Part shown: positions 8,943-17,644 of the stretch, piece by piece
Layout of the letters: each line of letters begins with the position of its first letter
Position numbering within the stretch: the stretch's first letter is position 1
Origin: CAUZIZ01 sp965218775
GTDB lineage: Bacteria > Acidobacteriota > UBA6911 > RPQK01 > JAJDTT01
DNA length: 64,000 nucleotides
Direction of reading: 5' to 3'
Assembly: GCA_965218775.1 (NCBI GenBank)
Contig: CBDCLS010000001.1
Span: 70,644-134,643 of the forward strand
Notes under the pieces: model-generated
Seen by the model: the letters and a program-made list of their open reading frames with translations, nothing else
Told to the model about the DNA's origin: nothing
Databases searched by the model: none
Position numbers and translations under genes: made by a program

Positions 8943-9362
8943 ATGGCACACGCACCGAACTACGCAAACTACTACAAGAAGATGGAGATCAACACCGCCG
9001 GTCCCTTCGAACTGATCTTGATCCTCTACCGCGGGGCAATCGACAATCTAAAGAGCGCCAGGCAACATTATGACCGGGGCAATATCGAACAAAGAGTCCT
9101 CTGCCTCAATCGGGCGGTGGGCATGATCGGCGAGCTTCAGTCCGCTCTCGACTTCGAACGGGGAAAAGAGATCGCGTCCCACCTGGGACGGCTGTACAGC
9201 TACATGCAGGGTCGTTTGATAGATGCCAATTTGAAAAGGCAACCAGAGGCCTTGGACGAGGTTGCAAAACTGCTGGAAATCTTGAAATCTGCGTGGGAGG
9301 GAGCTCAACCACGATCCGCGCAGCAAGAGGACTCACAACTCTCAGGAGTGGCCGCCGGGTGA
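8943..9362 (+). CDS. fliS: flagellin export chaperone FliS
   Basis: 139 residues, helical. The typical FliS start (YANYYKKMEINTAGPFELILILYRGAIDNL) and core (INRAVGMIGELQSALDFE-like) are present. It binds the C-terminus of unfolded flagellin in the cytoplasm and delivers it to FlhA. It is downstream of fliD as in most genomes and overlaps the next gene by four bases, so the two are probably translationally coupled. Confidence 0.92.
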   Translation: MAHAPNYANYYKKMEINTAGPFELILILYRGAIDNLKSARQHYDRGNIEQRVLCLNRAVGMIGELQSALDFERGKEIASHLGRLYSYMQGRLIDANLKRQPEALDEVAKLLEILKSAWEGAQPRSAQQEDSQLSGVAAG

Positions 9363-9718
9363 GCAAGGCATTCCAACCCTACCGCACCCTAACCAAGCTG
9401 CTCCATAGTCAGGCAAAGGCTCTGGAGCTAAAGGATACCCAGAAACTCGAGGCACTCAGCCCGCTGATCGAAAAATACTCGGGACAAGTCGGTGATCAGG
9501 AATCGGAACTCCAACACCTCACCTCACAGGAGAAGGAGCTTCTGAGGAGCCTCTTGACAGGCATTCAGCAACAGATCACGAACAACCAGGAAGGGTGGAA
9601 ACGCTATCGCGGCCAGCTGGCTGAAGCCCGTTCCAACCTGCGCGAAACACGTCGCTTTGCCCACCAGGTCTCCAGTCTCTACTCACCCAGAAGACCCCGC
9701 TTTCAGCAGACCGGCTAG
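9359..9718 (+). CDS. FliT-like helical flagellar chaperone (putative)
   Basis: 119 residues from the GTG at 9359, which overlaps the fliS stop (GTGA) and is preceded by AGGAG. The product is almost entirely helical with a strong coiled-coil character (QAKALELKDTQKLEALSPLIEKYSGQVGDQESELQHL). No residue-level match to FliT can be claimed, but size, helical nature and position directly after fliS are those of FliT/FlgN-type chaperones for the cap protein. Alternatively it is a lineage-specific FliS partner. Confidence 0.6.
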   Translation: MSKAFQPYRTLTKLLHSQAKALELKDTQKLEALSPLIEKYSGQVGDQESELQHLTSQEKELLRSLLTGIQQQITNNQEGWKRYRGQLAEARSNLRETRRFAHQVSSLYSPRRPRFQQTG

Positions 9719-9953
9719 TCCGGATTCTTCGCCTCTGCCCCTTGCCTTCGCTTTTGCCTTTGCCCTCGCCCGCCATTCATCTCGCATTTTTTCTGGCCGG
9801 TAACATTCCTAACAGGCTCGTCAAAATTCTGTCGAGACCGCCACAGGCTGTGATAGCCCAAACCTCAAGATCCGTCCAAAGCGGAGACCCGCAGCTGCTT
9901 TTATCGGGCCAATCGCCTCATCCTGCACCGGAAACCCAGTCAAGACCGTCATT

Positions 9954-9969
9954 TGGCACGCCGCTTGCT
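9954..9969 (+). promoter_or_regulatory. sigma-54 promoter of the flagellin-glycosylation cluster
   Basis: TGGCACG-CCGC-TTGCT is a full match to the -24/-12 consensus TGGCACG-N4-TTGCW. The start of transcription would be near 9980, 16 bases before the ATG at 9996. The rest of the 277-base gap after the FliT-like gene shows no gene and no clear terminator. Confidence 0.85.
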
Positions 9970-9995
9970 ACGCCAGGGGTGAAGCGAAGGTCAGA

Positions 9996-10400
9996 ATGAA
10001 AGAAAACAGCCTGATGCAACAGGCCCTCTATGAAACCTACTTGTGCGGTCACGATCTGAAACAAGTCTGTACCAACATCCAGGAACAGATTCAGCAGGGT
10101 CACGAAAGTGAGGCACTCGCAAAGATGAAGGAGTTCCTGGATGGAGTGGGCTGGATCTCACAGGCCCTGCACATGACACAGGCAGTCCATCAGGACTACC
10201 AACTCAGTATCGATCTGCATGACTTGCAGCGGGTACTGAATCCGCTGGTGGAGGCTCTGGAGAACCGAGACTTCGGATCAATCGATGAGATTCTCAGCTA
10301 CGATTTCCTACCACTTTTGGATGGTTGGTCGGCTCAGCTGGCTCAAATCGAGCCGACAGGGACGCTCAGCGATGCCGGGACGGGCAACCTGTCGTCATGA
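9996..10400 (+). CDS. hypothetical helical protein preceding Maf
   Basis: 134 residues, predicted all-helical, acidic C-terminal half, no signal peptide or membrane segment. A single CGHD motif is the only Cys-containing region besides VCTNIQ. I do not recognise the family. It is the first gene behind the sigma-54 promoter and overlaps the Maf gene by four bases (ATGA), so the two are translationally coupled and probably act together, for example as a chaperone or adaptor that presents flagellin to the glycosyltransferase. Confidence 0.65.
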   Translation: MKENSLMQQALYETYLCGHDLKQVCTNIQEQIQQGHESEALAKMKEFLDGVGWISQALHMTQAVHQDYQLSIDLHDLQRVLNPLVEALENRDFGSIDEILSYDFLPLLDGWSAQLAQIEPTGTLSDAGTGNLSS

Positions 10401-12127
10401 TCCAGATCGAACATGATCGGGCCCAGAATGGCCAACCAATCCTTCGTGCCGTTGACCCAGACGGCCGAAAGGTTCTGCTTCACAGCCGTTACGATCCGGA
10501 GCGCGAAGCCCAGCAGTGGTGCGACCAACTCGAGTGTAAAGAGCGGGACGTCATCGTCTTGTACGGACTCGGGCTTGGCTACCACGTGAGTCCACTTCTA
10601 TCGAGACAGAACAGACCCATCTTCGCTGTCGAGCCCAATGCAGAGGTGATCGACATGAGCAGGAAGCTGAATCCTGCCTTCTTCGATGATGGTGGTGACA
10701 TCCATGTGGTGAGCAACTGGGAAGAGTTCAAATCCGCCTATCTCCAGACCGCAAGCCCTTGGCAGAACATATTCTTCGCCAAGATTCCCAGCTACCCAAG
10801 GGTCTACCAGAACCACTACCTGACCTTCACCGAAAAACTGAAGCGTGAACTGCTGCGAGTTCAGGCAGACCGCACGACAGCGATCCTCCACAGCAAGTCC
10901 TGGCAGACGAACTTCCTCAAGAATATCCGCTATCTGGAAGAGAGTGCTCCGGTGGCATCGGCTTTCAATGAGTTCGTCAAGCAGCCGGTCATCATTGTGT
11001 CAGGGGGTCCGTCTCTGACGAAAAATCTGCACCTGCTCAAGGAAGCCAAGGGCAAGGCCTTGATCCTAGCCGTAGGGGCGGTAGTCAAGCTCTTGATCGA
11101 GAACGGTATTCGTCCGGATCTGATCCTCTCCTTCGACGGAAACCTCGATAACTATCGACACTTTGAGGGCGTGGAGCTCCCGGATGTCACGCTCATCTAC
11201 GATCCCATCATCCACTACAAGGTGGTTGAAGAGCACGCCGGGCCGAAGTCGATCATGATAGTCCACGAGAACTGGCTGGAAGATGTCCTGGGAAACTCTA
11301 TAGGAAAATTGCTGCCGGGACCATCGATCGCCAATACTGCCTTCGACTTCGCCTACCGGCTGGGTGCTGACCCCATCATCTTTATTGGGCAGGACCTCTC
11401 CTACGAAGACAGCTATCACGCCGAAGGGATCGGTACCGTTACCGACAATCGCGAACTCACTGAGTCGGTCCAAGGTCAGGACGGAAATGCCGTGCGCACC
11501 AGTAAACCTCTGCTGACGTTCCTGCACTGGTTCGAGGAACGGTTCAGGAGTCTGAAGGGCGAGCGCACCATCATCAACGCGACGGAAGGGGGCGCCAACA
11601 TCAGGGGGACCCAGAATCTTCCGCTCCTTGAGGCTCTGAAGACCTACTGTAGTCGAGACCTGACAGAATCCATCAGCCGACTCAACCAGATCCTGTTGCA
11701 AACTCCCGCCTACGATATGTCGTCGTTCAGGCGCGCTTTGGCGACCGCTTACCGAAAATCCCAAGCACTCACCGAAATGTGTAGCACCGGGGCACGTCTT
11801 TCCCTGAAGCTGATCGATCACTTCTCAGGTCGGAAAACGTGCGACGTATTGAAGATTCTGAAAAAGCTGAATAGGATCGATCGCAAGCTCCAGGCATCCA
11901 AATCCGACCTTCGTCCCCTGGTCTATATTCTTTACCCCATCATCCAGATTTCCGAAGGCACCCAGATCAATCCAGAGCAGAGACAGCTGGAATCAGCTCG
12001 TCACTTTTACTTCCTATACTGGCAACTGACCGGTGCGCTCAGATACTGCAATCCTCTGCTCAAGGAGATCCTCGAGCACCACAAACTGAAGTCGGCAACC
12101 GCCCAAGAGTCGACCACAATCCATTGA
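10397..12127 (+). CDS. motility-associated factor (Maf) glycosyltransferase, DUF115
   Basis: 576 residues from the ATG at 10397 (ATGA overlap with the preceding stop; the longer open frame is a shadow). The central DUF115/MptE-like domain, about residues 190-370, includes VIIVSGGPSLTKNLHLL, AVGAVVKLLIENGIRPDLILSFDG and FIGQDLSYEDSYHAEG. An N-terminal Rossmann-like part has IVLYGLGLGYHVSPLL. Maf proteins attach nonulosonic acids such as pseudaminic acid to Ser/Thr of flagellin in the cytoplasm, which fits the Pse genes that follow. Confidence 0.88.
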   Translation: MIQIEHDRAQNGQPILRAVDPDGRKVLLHSRYDPEREAQQWCDQLECKERDVIVLYGLGLGYHVSPLLSRQNRPIFAVEPNAEVIDMSRKLNPAFFDDGGDIHVVSNWEEFKSAYLQTASPWQNIFFAKIPSYPRVYQNHYLTFTEKLKRELLRVQADRTTAILHSKSWQTNFLKNIRYLEESAPVASAFNEFVKQPVIIVSGGPSLTKNLHLLKEAKGKALILAVGAVVKLLIENGIRPDLILSFDGNLDNYRHFEGVELPDVTLIYDPIIHYKVVEEHAGPKSIMIVHENWLEDVLGNSIGKLLPGPSIANTAFDFAYRLGADPIIFIGQDLSYEDSYHAEGIGTVTDNRELTESVQGQDGNAVRTSKPLLTFLHWFEERFRSLKGERTIINATEGGANIRGTQNLPLLEALKTYCSRDLTESISRLNQILLQTPAYDMSSFRRALATAYRKSQALTEMCSTGARLSLKLIDHFSGRKTCDVLKILKKLNRIDRKLQASKSDLRPLVYILYPIIQISEGTQINPEQRQLESARHFYFLYWQLTGALRYCNPLLKEILEHHKLKSATAQESTTIH

Positions 12128-12185
12128 TGAAAGCCCAAACCGTTTTTGAGTCAGATTTTCGGAGCAAGGTTGAATTCGAGGACTC

Positions 12186-13190
12186 ATGATGATTGACGAC
12201 AAAACCATCCTGATCACCGGAGGAACTGGATCATTCGGCCGGAAATTTGTAGAGACCGCTTTAACCCGCTATCAACCAAAGCGATTGATCGTCTTCAGTC
12301 GAGATGAGCTCAAGCAGCACGACATGGGTCTTCAGTTCAACGACCCCCGTCTCGACTTTTTCCTGGGTGATGTCCGCGAAGTGGGACGACTTTCCAGAGC
12401 GTTCCGGGCGGAGGTGGATGTTGTCATCCACGCCGCCGCATTGAAGCAGGTCCCCGCCTGCGAGTACAACCCTTTCGAGGCCGTCAAAACCAACGTCCTG
12501 GGTGCAAAGAACGTCGTCGACGCTGCTATCGATTGCTCTGTCCCCAAGGTGATCGCCCTCAGTACGGACAAGGCGGTAAACCCGATCAACCTGTACGGGG
12601 CTACCAAGCTGTGTGCCGAAAAGCTGCTGGTCCAGGGAAACTCCTATGCTGGGGGAGAGGGCTCCAGATTCAGCTGCGTTCGCTATGGGAACGTCCTGGG
12701 AAGTCGTGGCAGCGTCCTCCCCATCTTCCTGGCCCAGCGAGGTCGTGGAACAATCACTCTGACTGACCCCAGGATGACCCGCTTCTGGATCACCCTGGAG
12801 GAAGCCGTCGAGTTCGTGATCCGATGCACTGAGGTGATGCAGGGTGGTGAGGTCTTTGTCCCTCGTATCCCCAGCATGACGGTGTCGGATATGGCAGGGG
12901 CACTGGCCCCCAATTGCCTGATCAAGGTAACCGGTATCCGACCCGGCGAAAAGCTCAATGAGACCCTGGTTTCATGTGACGAAGCCCGTCGTACCCTGGC
13001 TCTGCCCGAGATGTTCGTCATCAAGCCGGAGCACCACCCTTGGGGCCCTCTCGACTGGGAGGGCGACACCATGCCCGAGGGATCCGATTTCGCCAGCGAC
13101 TCCAATGATCGCTGGCTCAAGCCCGAGGATCTCTTGCGCCTGGTAGGAGAAGATGAAGAAGAACTCAAACTTGGCTCTGCACGGGGGTGA
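12186..13190 (+). CDS. pseB: UDP-N-acetylglucosamine 4,6-dehydratase (inverting), PseB
   Basis: 334 residues, extended SDR. The NAD(P)-binding motif GGTGSFG is at about 12-18 and the catalytic triad is STDK (Thr127-Asp128-Lys129) with Tyr137 and Lys141 of YGATK. VRYGNVLGSRGSVLPIF and TRFWITLEEAVEFV are typical of the PseB/FlaA1/CapD-short group. It makes the 4-keto-6-deoxy-L-arabino-hexose precursor, the first step to pseudaminic acid. Its 3' end overlaps pseC by 38 bases. Confidence 0.93.
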   Translation: MMIDDKTILITGGTGSFGRKFVETALTRYQPKRLIVFSRDELKQHDMGLQFNDPRLDFFLGDVREVGRLSRAFRAEVDVVIHAAALKQVPACEYNPFEAVKTNVLGAKNVVDAAIDCSVPKVIALSTDKAVNPINLYGATKLCAEKLLVQGNSYAGGEGSRFSCVRYGNVLGSRGSVLPIFLAQRGRGTITLTDPRMTRFWITLEEAVEFVIRCTEVMQGGEVFVPRIPSMTVSDMAGALAPNCLIKVTGIRPGEKLNETLVSCDEARRTLALPEMFVIKPEHHPWGPLDWEGDTMPEGSDFASDSNDRWLKPEDLLRLVGEDEEELKLGSARG

Positions 13191-14454
13191 GCCTGTCCGC
13201 CAGACGACTCTCCCCTACGGGACACACAGCATCGACGAGAGCGATATCGAGTCGGTCGTAGGGGTCCTTCGGTCGGGCTGGCTGACCACGGGACCCAAGG
13301 TCACCGAATTCGAGCAGACCTTTGCCGAGTTTGTTCATGCGCCGCACGCCCGCAGCGTCAGCAGTGGAACCGCCGGCCTGCACGCCGCTATGTACGCCTT
13401 GGAGGTCGGCCCAGGCGATGAAGTCATCGTTCCGGCGCTGACCTTTGCTGCCACCGCAAATGCTGTCCTCTACCAGGGAGGAACGCCGGTCTTCACCGAT
13501 GTCGATCCCAGGACACTGCTACTGGATCCGCTTCAAGTCGAGAGCAACTTGACATCGAGAACCAAGGCGATTGTGGGAGTGGACTATGCTGGCCAACCCT
13601 GCGATTACAGTGCCCTGCAGGATCTAGCCGATCGTCAGGGTCTAGGTCTGGTTGCCGATGCCTGTCATTCACTGGGCGCTCGAGACCGGGGTCGGCCGGT
13701 GGGAAGCCTCAGCCAGCTCTCCGTCTTCAGTATGCATCCCGTTAAGTCCATCACCTCGGCCGAGGGGGGAGTCGTCACCACCTCGGACACCGCCATGGCC
13801 AATCGAATCAGCCTGTTTCGAAACCATGGGCTCAGCAAGGATCATCGTCAGCGGAGTGAAGAAGCCTCCTGGTTCTATGAGATCAGGGAGCTGGGCTACA
13901 ACTATCGATTGAGCGACCTTCAGTGTGCCCTGGCGACGAGTCAGCTTCGCAAACTACCCTCCTGGTTGGAACTGAGAAGATCTATCGCGAAGCGCTACGA
14001 CTCGGCGTTGGCAGGTTGCGGCCAGGTGGTGCGTGTTCAGACCAGGGCCGGCGTCTCACATGCACGCCACCTCTACGTAATCAGGCTGAGACTCGACCGT
14101 CTGAAAGTCGATAGAACGCAGGTATTCAGAGCGCTTCAGCACGAGGGAATCGGGGTCAACGTACACTACATTCCGGTGCATCTGCATCCCCTCTACCGAC
14201 GTGTGCTGGGCACGGGAGCCGGACTCTGTCCGGTCGCCGAAAATGTCTATCAGGAAATTATTTCCCTACCCATCTTTCCGGCGATGACAGACCAGGATGT
14301 CGACGATGTGCTGCAGGCCCTCTTCAAGGTGCTGAACGCCTATTCTCGGACCCGTTTCCACCAACTGGGTAGGAGCTTCTGGGGGGAGAGGCCGACCCCT
14401 TCCCCTCCCTCCTCTGGAGATACTGGCAAGACGCAGTGGGTCCAACCGCTCTGA
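13153..14454 (+). CDS. pseC: UDP-4-amino-4,6-dideoxy-AltNAc aminotransferase, PseC
   Basis: 433 residues, DegT/DnrJ/EryC1 family. The PLP-binding lysine is Lys198 in FSMHPVKSITSAEGG; SSGTAGLHAAMYAL and PALTFAATANAVLYQGGTPVFTD are family hallmarks. It transaminates the PseB product at C4. The C-terminal 45 residues, rich in Pro/Ser/Arg, go beyond the fold and look disordered. The ATG lies inside the end of pseB with a GAAGATG-type ribosome site. Confidence 0.92.
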   Translation: MKKNSNLALHGGEPVRQTTLPYGTHSIDESDIESVVGVLRSGWLTTGPKVTEFEQTFAEFVHAPHARSVSSGTAGLHAAMYALEVGPGDEVIVPALTFAATANAVLYQGGTPVFTDVDPRTLLLDPLQVESNLTSRTKAIVGVDYAGQPCDYSALQDLADRQGLGLVADACHSLGARDRGRPVGSLSQLSVFSMHPVKSITSAEGGVVTTSDTAMANRISLFRNHGLSKDHRQRSEEASWFYEIRELGYNYRLSDLQCALATSQLRKLPSWLELRRSIAKRYDSALAGCGQVVRVQTRAGVSHARHLYVIRLRLDRLKVDRTQVFRALQHEGIGVNVHYIPVHLHPLYRRVLGTGAGLCPVAENVYQEIISLPIFPAMTDQDVDDVLQALFKVLNAYSRTRFHQLGRSFWGERPTPSPPSSGDTGKTQWVQPL

Positions 14455-14479
14455 ACACGGGCTAAAGAGGCGAGAAGTC

Positions 14480-16252
14480 ATGACGATTCCCAGACAAAAT
14501 GGAAGCCCCGACCTCCACCAAGGGTCAGCCGCCTGTCAGTTCGTAGCTGAGGTATCGAGCAATCACAGTCAGGACCTTGGACGATGCCTTCGATTCATTG
14601 AGCGAGCCGCCGAGCTTGGCTGCAGCGCGGTCAAGTTCCAGTTGTTCCGAATGGACCAGCTCTTTGCTCCCGAGATCCTTCGCCACAGCGCTGAACACCG
14701 TCAGAGAAGCACTTGGGAGCTACCCGCTACCTTCCTTCCAGACTTGGCAGACAAATGTCGCGCCAGCGGCATCAAGTTTGCCTGTACACCCTTCGATCTG
14801 GAGGCGGTTGAGCAGCTCTCCCCTTACGTGGACATCTATAAGATTGCGTCTTACGAGTTGCTCTGGCATCCCCTCCTGGAAGCCTGCGCCGCGACTGGGA
14901 AACCTCTAGTCGTGTCAACGGGTATGGCGACCCTGGATGAGATTCGGGTAGCGGTCGATCAAATCAGGTTGGCTGGGTGCAAGGATCTTACCCTGCTGCA
15001 CTGCCATTCCCACTACCCCACCCCGGTGGAGGACTGCAATCTGGCAGCCATCGAGACCATGCGGCAAGCTTTTGACTGTCCCGTCGGCTGGTCCGACCAC
15101 AGTGCTCGATCGGAGGTGATCTACCGGGCCGCCTATCGCTGGGGCGCCTCGATGATTGAGTTTCACTTCGACCTGGACGGTCAGGGCGAGGAATTTGGAC
15201 CCGGCCACTGCTGGCTCTCGACCGAGATTCAGCAGGTCATTGGCGCAGTTCAATCAGGTTTTGCTGCCGATGGCAATCCCCAGAAGCTCCCCACTGAGCG
15301 GGAGCAGCAGGAACGCACCTGGCGGGCCGATCCTAGCGACGGATTGCGCCCCTTGGAATCGACTAGAAAACTCCTTGCCAAGAACCGGGTTCAGCGCGGA
15401 AGTGTCCTGGTCGGAGCCGACACTACCGTCCAGAGCACGGAACCCGAGGCATGTGTGATGGCAGTCGTTCAGGCCCGGATGGGCTCAACCCGACTGCCGG
15501 GAAAGGTCATGAGACCGATCCTGGGGCATCCCATGCTCTGGCACGTCGTCCGGCGAGTGAGACAGACTTCAGGCCTAGACAAACTGGTCGTGGCGACCTC
15601 CGATCAACCGTCGGACGAGCCGATCCGCCGCTTCTGTCAGGAAAATCGTATCGCCTGCACAGCGGGCAGCGAGCAGGACGTCCTCGACCGTTTCTACCAG
15701 ACAGCCTGTCAACACGGGGGCGACCCAGTACTGCGAGTTACGGCGGACTGTCCCTTCGTCGACCCAAGATTGATCGAAAAGCTCTTAGAGCTTTTCCGGT
15801 CTGCTCCCTACGACCATGTTGGAGTCGCCACAGGTGCGGGTGTGCTCCATTCCGAACGCGCCCGTTTCCCGGACGGACTCGACACGGAGTGTTTCAGCTC
15901 TGAAGCCCTGCGCCGAACCTGGAGCAAAGCTACCAGATCTTCCGATCGAGAACACGTGACCCCCTACATGTGGCGGGTTCCGGGTAGGTTTCGGAACGGA
16001 GCCCTGTTCCCTTCAAGGAACTATTGCCAGCACCGCTGGACCGTGGACACGGAATCCGACTTCGATCTGGTGTGTAGGGTTTACGAAGTTCTCTATCGGG
16101 AAGACCAGGCCTTTTCGATGGATGAGATCTTGGACTACTTGTCCGAACACCCAGAGCTGGCACTGCTCAACCATGATCTCATAGGCGCCGAGCAATACCA
16201 GGCAGTTTGGGGCTACCAAGAGAGTTCGGGGGGCTTGCAGAACTCTCACTAA
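14480..16252 (+). CDS. fusion of nonulosonate synthase (PseI/NeuB-type) and SpsF-like cytidylyltransferase
   Basis: 590 residues in two enzymes. Residues about 18-290 are a NeuB/PseI TIM barrel (EVSSNHSQDLGRCLRFIERA, AVKFQLFR, KIASYELLWHPLLEA, VVSTGMATLDEI, LLHCHSHYPTP, WSDHSARSE), which condenses a 6-carbon sugar with phosphoenolpyruvate. Only about 25 residues (RKLLAKNRVQRGSVLVGADT) remain of the C-terminal SAF/antifreeze domain. Residues about 324-570 are a cytidylyltransferase of the SpsF/acylneuraminate type (VVQARMGSTRLPGKVM, TADCPFVDP, VTPYMW), expected to activate the product as CMP-sugar. The two steps are normally separate genes (pseI and pseF). Which nonulosonate is made is not decided by the sequence. 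Confidence 0.85.
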   Translation: MTIPRQNGSPDLHQGSAACQFVAEVSSNHSQDLGRCLRFIERAAELGCSAVKFQLFRMDQLFAPEILRHSAEHRQRSTWELPATFLPDLADKCRASGIKFACTPFDLEAVEQLSPYVDIYKIASYELLWHPLLEACAATGKPLVVSTGMATLDEIRVAVDQIRLAGCKDLTLLHCHSHYPTPVEDCNLAAIETMRQAFDCPVGWSDHSARSEVIYRAAYRWGASMIEFHFDLDGQGEEFGPGHCWLSTEIQQVIGAVQSGFAADGNPQKLPTEREQQERTWRADPSDGLRPLESTRKLLAKNRVQRGSVLVGADTTVQSTEPEACVMAVVQARMGSTRLPGKVMRPILGHPMLWHVVRRVRQTSGLDKLVVATSDQPSDEPIRRFCQENRIACTAGSEQDVLDRFYQTACQHGGDPVLRVTADCPFVDPRLIEKLLELFRSAPYDHVGVATGAGVLHSERARFPDGLDTECFSSEALRRTWSKATRSSDREHVTPYMWRVPGRFRNGALFPSRNYCQHRWTVDTESDFDLVCRVYEVLYREDQAFSMDEILDYLSEHPELALLNHDLIGAEQYQAVWGYQESSGGLQNSH

Positions 16253-16303
16253 TCGAGACTCGCGCCTGGGTGGCTGCGTTGGGCGCGTCAGGGAGAGAAT
16301 CTA

Positions 16304-17611
16304 GTGAAAGGACAACTCCTGTATCAGAAGGCCAAGACATTGATCCCGGGAGGGATCCAGCTCTTGTCCAAGCGCCCCGAGCTCTTTCTCCCCGAGCAAT
16401 GGCCCACCTACTACCAGTCCGCCAAGGGAATCGAGATAACGGACCTGGATGGTCAGACCTACCTCGACATGAGCATCATGAGCGTGGGCGCCTGCGTACT
16501 GGGCTATGCGGATCCTGATGTAAACAGCGCGGTGCAGGAGTCGGTTGAGCGAGGATCGATGTGCACCTTGAACGCCCCCGAAGAAGTGGAGCTGGCCGAG
16601 CTACTCTGCGAGCTTCATCCCTGGGCACAGATGGCAAGATATGCCCGCTCAGGCGGCGAAGCCATGTCGGTTGCGGTCCGCATCGCCCGCACCCACACCC
16701 GACGGGACAAGGTCGCCTTCTGTGGATATCACGGCTGGACCGACTGGTATGTGGCCGCCAATCTGAGTAGTAGTACCGCCCTGGACGAGCATTTGATGTC
16801 CGGTATCGAACCAGCCGGAGTGCCCAGCGGCCTAAGCGGAAGCGCCCTTTGCTTCTCTTACAACCGCATCGACCAACTGCGAGCCATCGTCGAAGAACAC
16901 GGCAGCGAACTGGCGGCCATTGTCATGGAACCTCAGCGCGATCTCAACATCGCTCCTGGCTTCTTGGAAGAAGTACGGCAGCTCGCCACCGATTCCGGAG
17001 CCGTCCTGATCTTCGACGAGATCACTTCTGGATTCCGGATGACGGTGGGAGGCATCCATCTTCTACTGGGAGTCGAGCCCGATCTCGCTGTTTTCGCCAA
17101 AGCGATGGCGAACGGTTACGCGATGTCGGCCGTCATCGGATCGAGCCGTGTCATGGAATCGGCTCAATCTTCCTTCATCAGCAGCACCAACTGGACAGAT
17201 CGAGTAGGGCCGGCCGCAGCTCTGGCAACCATTCGGAAATTCCGTCAACACGGTGTTCACGAGCACCTCATTCGCATCGGTGACCGCGTGATTCAAGGGT
17301 GGCGGCGGGCTGCCAAACTCACCCAGCTGCCCCTTGAAGCCGGGGGCCTTGCGCCGCTCGCCCACTTCAGCCTCAAGACCGAGCGCGACGTCCTGCTCTG
17401 CACTCTTTTCATCCAGATGATGCTGGAAGAGGGATTCTTGGCCTTCACGCAATTCAAACCCTCCTTCGCTCATCAGGAGCACCATGTGGAGAGCTATCTG
17501 AAGGCCCTTGAAAAGAGTTTTCGAGTCCTCGCTGAAATCAAGTCCGATGAGCAGGGCGAAGACCTGCTCAAGGGACCACAAGCCCGGCGGGGCTTTTTCC
17601 GGGTTCACTAA
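16304..17611 (+). CDS. class III aminotransferase (glutamate-1-semialdehyde aminomutase-like)
   Basis: 435 residues from a GTG start with GGGAGAG upstream. Fold-type I class III PLP enzyme: Asp238 in IFDEITSGFR contacts the PLP ring nitrogen and Lys266 in VFAKAMANGYAMSAV is the Schiff-base lysine. The N-terminus LIPGGIQLLSKRPELFLP resembles the HemL-like subgroup found in surface-sugar clusters. Its place between the synthase fusion and pseG suggests it aminates a sugar or an acyl substituent in this pathway; a role in haem synthesis is unlikely here. Substrate unknown. Confidence 0.82.
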   Translation: MKGQLLYQKAKTLIPGGIQLLSKRPELFLPEQWPTYYQSAKGIEITDLDGQTYLDMSIMSVGACVLGYADPDVNSAVQESVERGSMCTLNAPEEVELAELLCELHPWAQMARYARSGGEAMSVAVRIARTHTRRDKVAFCGYHGWTDWYVAANLSSSTALDEHLMSGIEPAGVPSGLSGSALCFSYNRIDQLRAIVEEHGSELAAIVMEPQRDLNIAPGFLEEVRQLATDSGAVLIFDEITSGFRMTVGGIHLLLGVEPDLAVFAKAMANGYAMSAVIGSSRVMESAQSSFISSTNWTDRVGPAAALATIRKFRQHGVHEHLIRIGDRVIQGWRRAAKLTQLPLEAGGLAPLAHFSLKTERDVLLCTLFIQMMLEEGFLAFTQFKPSFAHQEHHVESYLKALEKSFRVLAEIKSDEQGEDLLKGPQARRGFFRVH

Positions 17612-17644
17612 CCCAGCAGGTGAGTCGAGGTACAAAGGCTCCCC

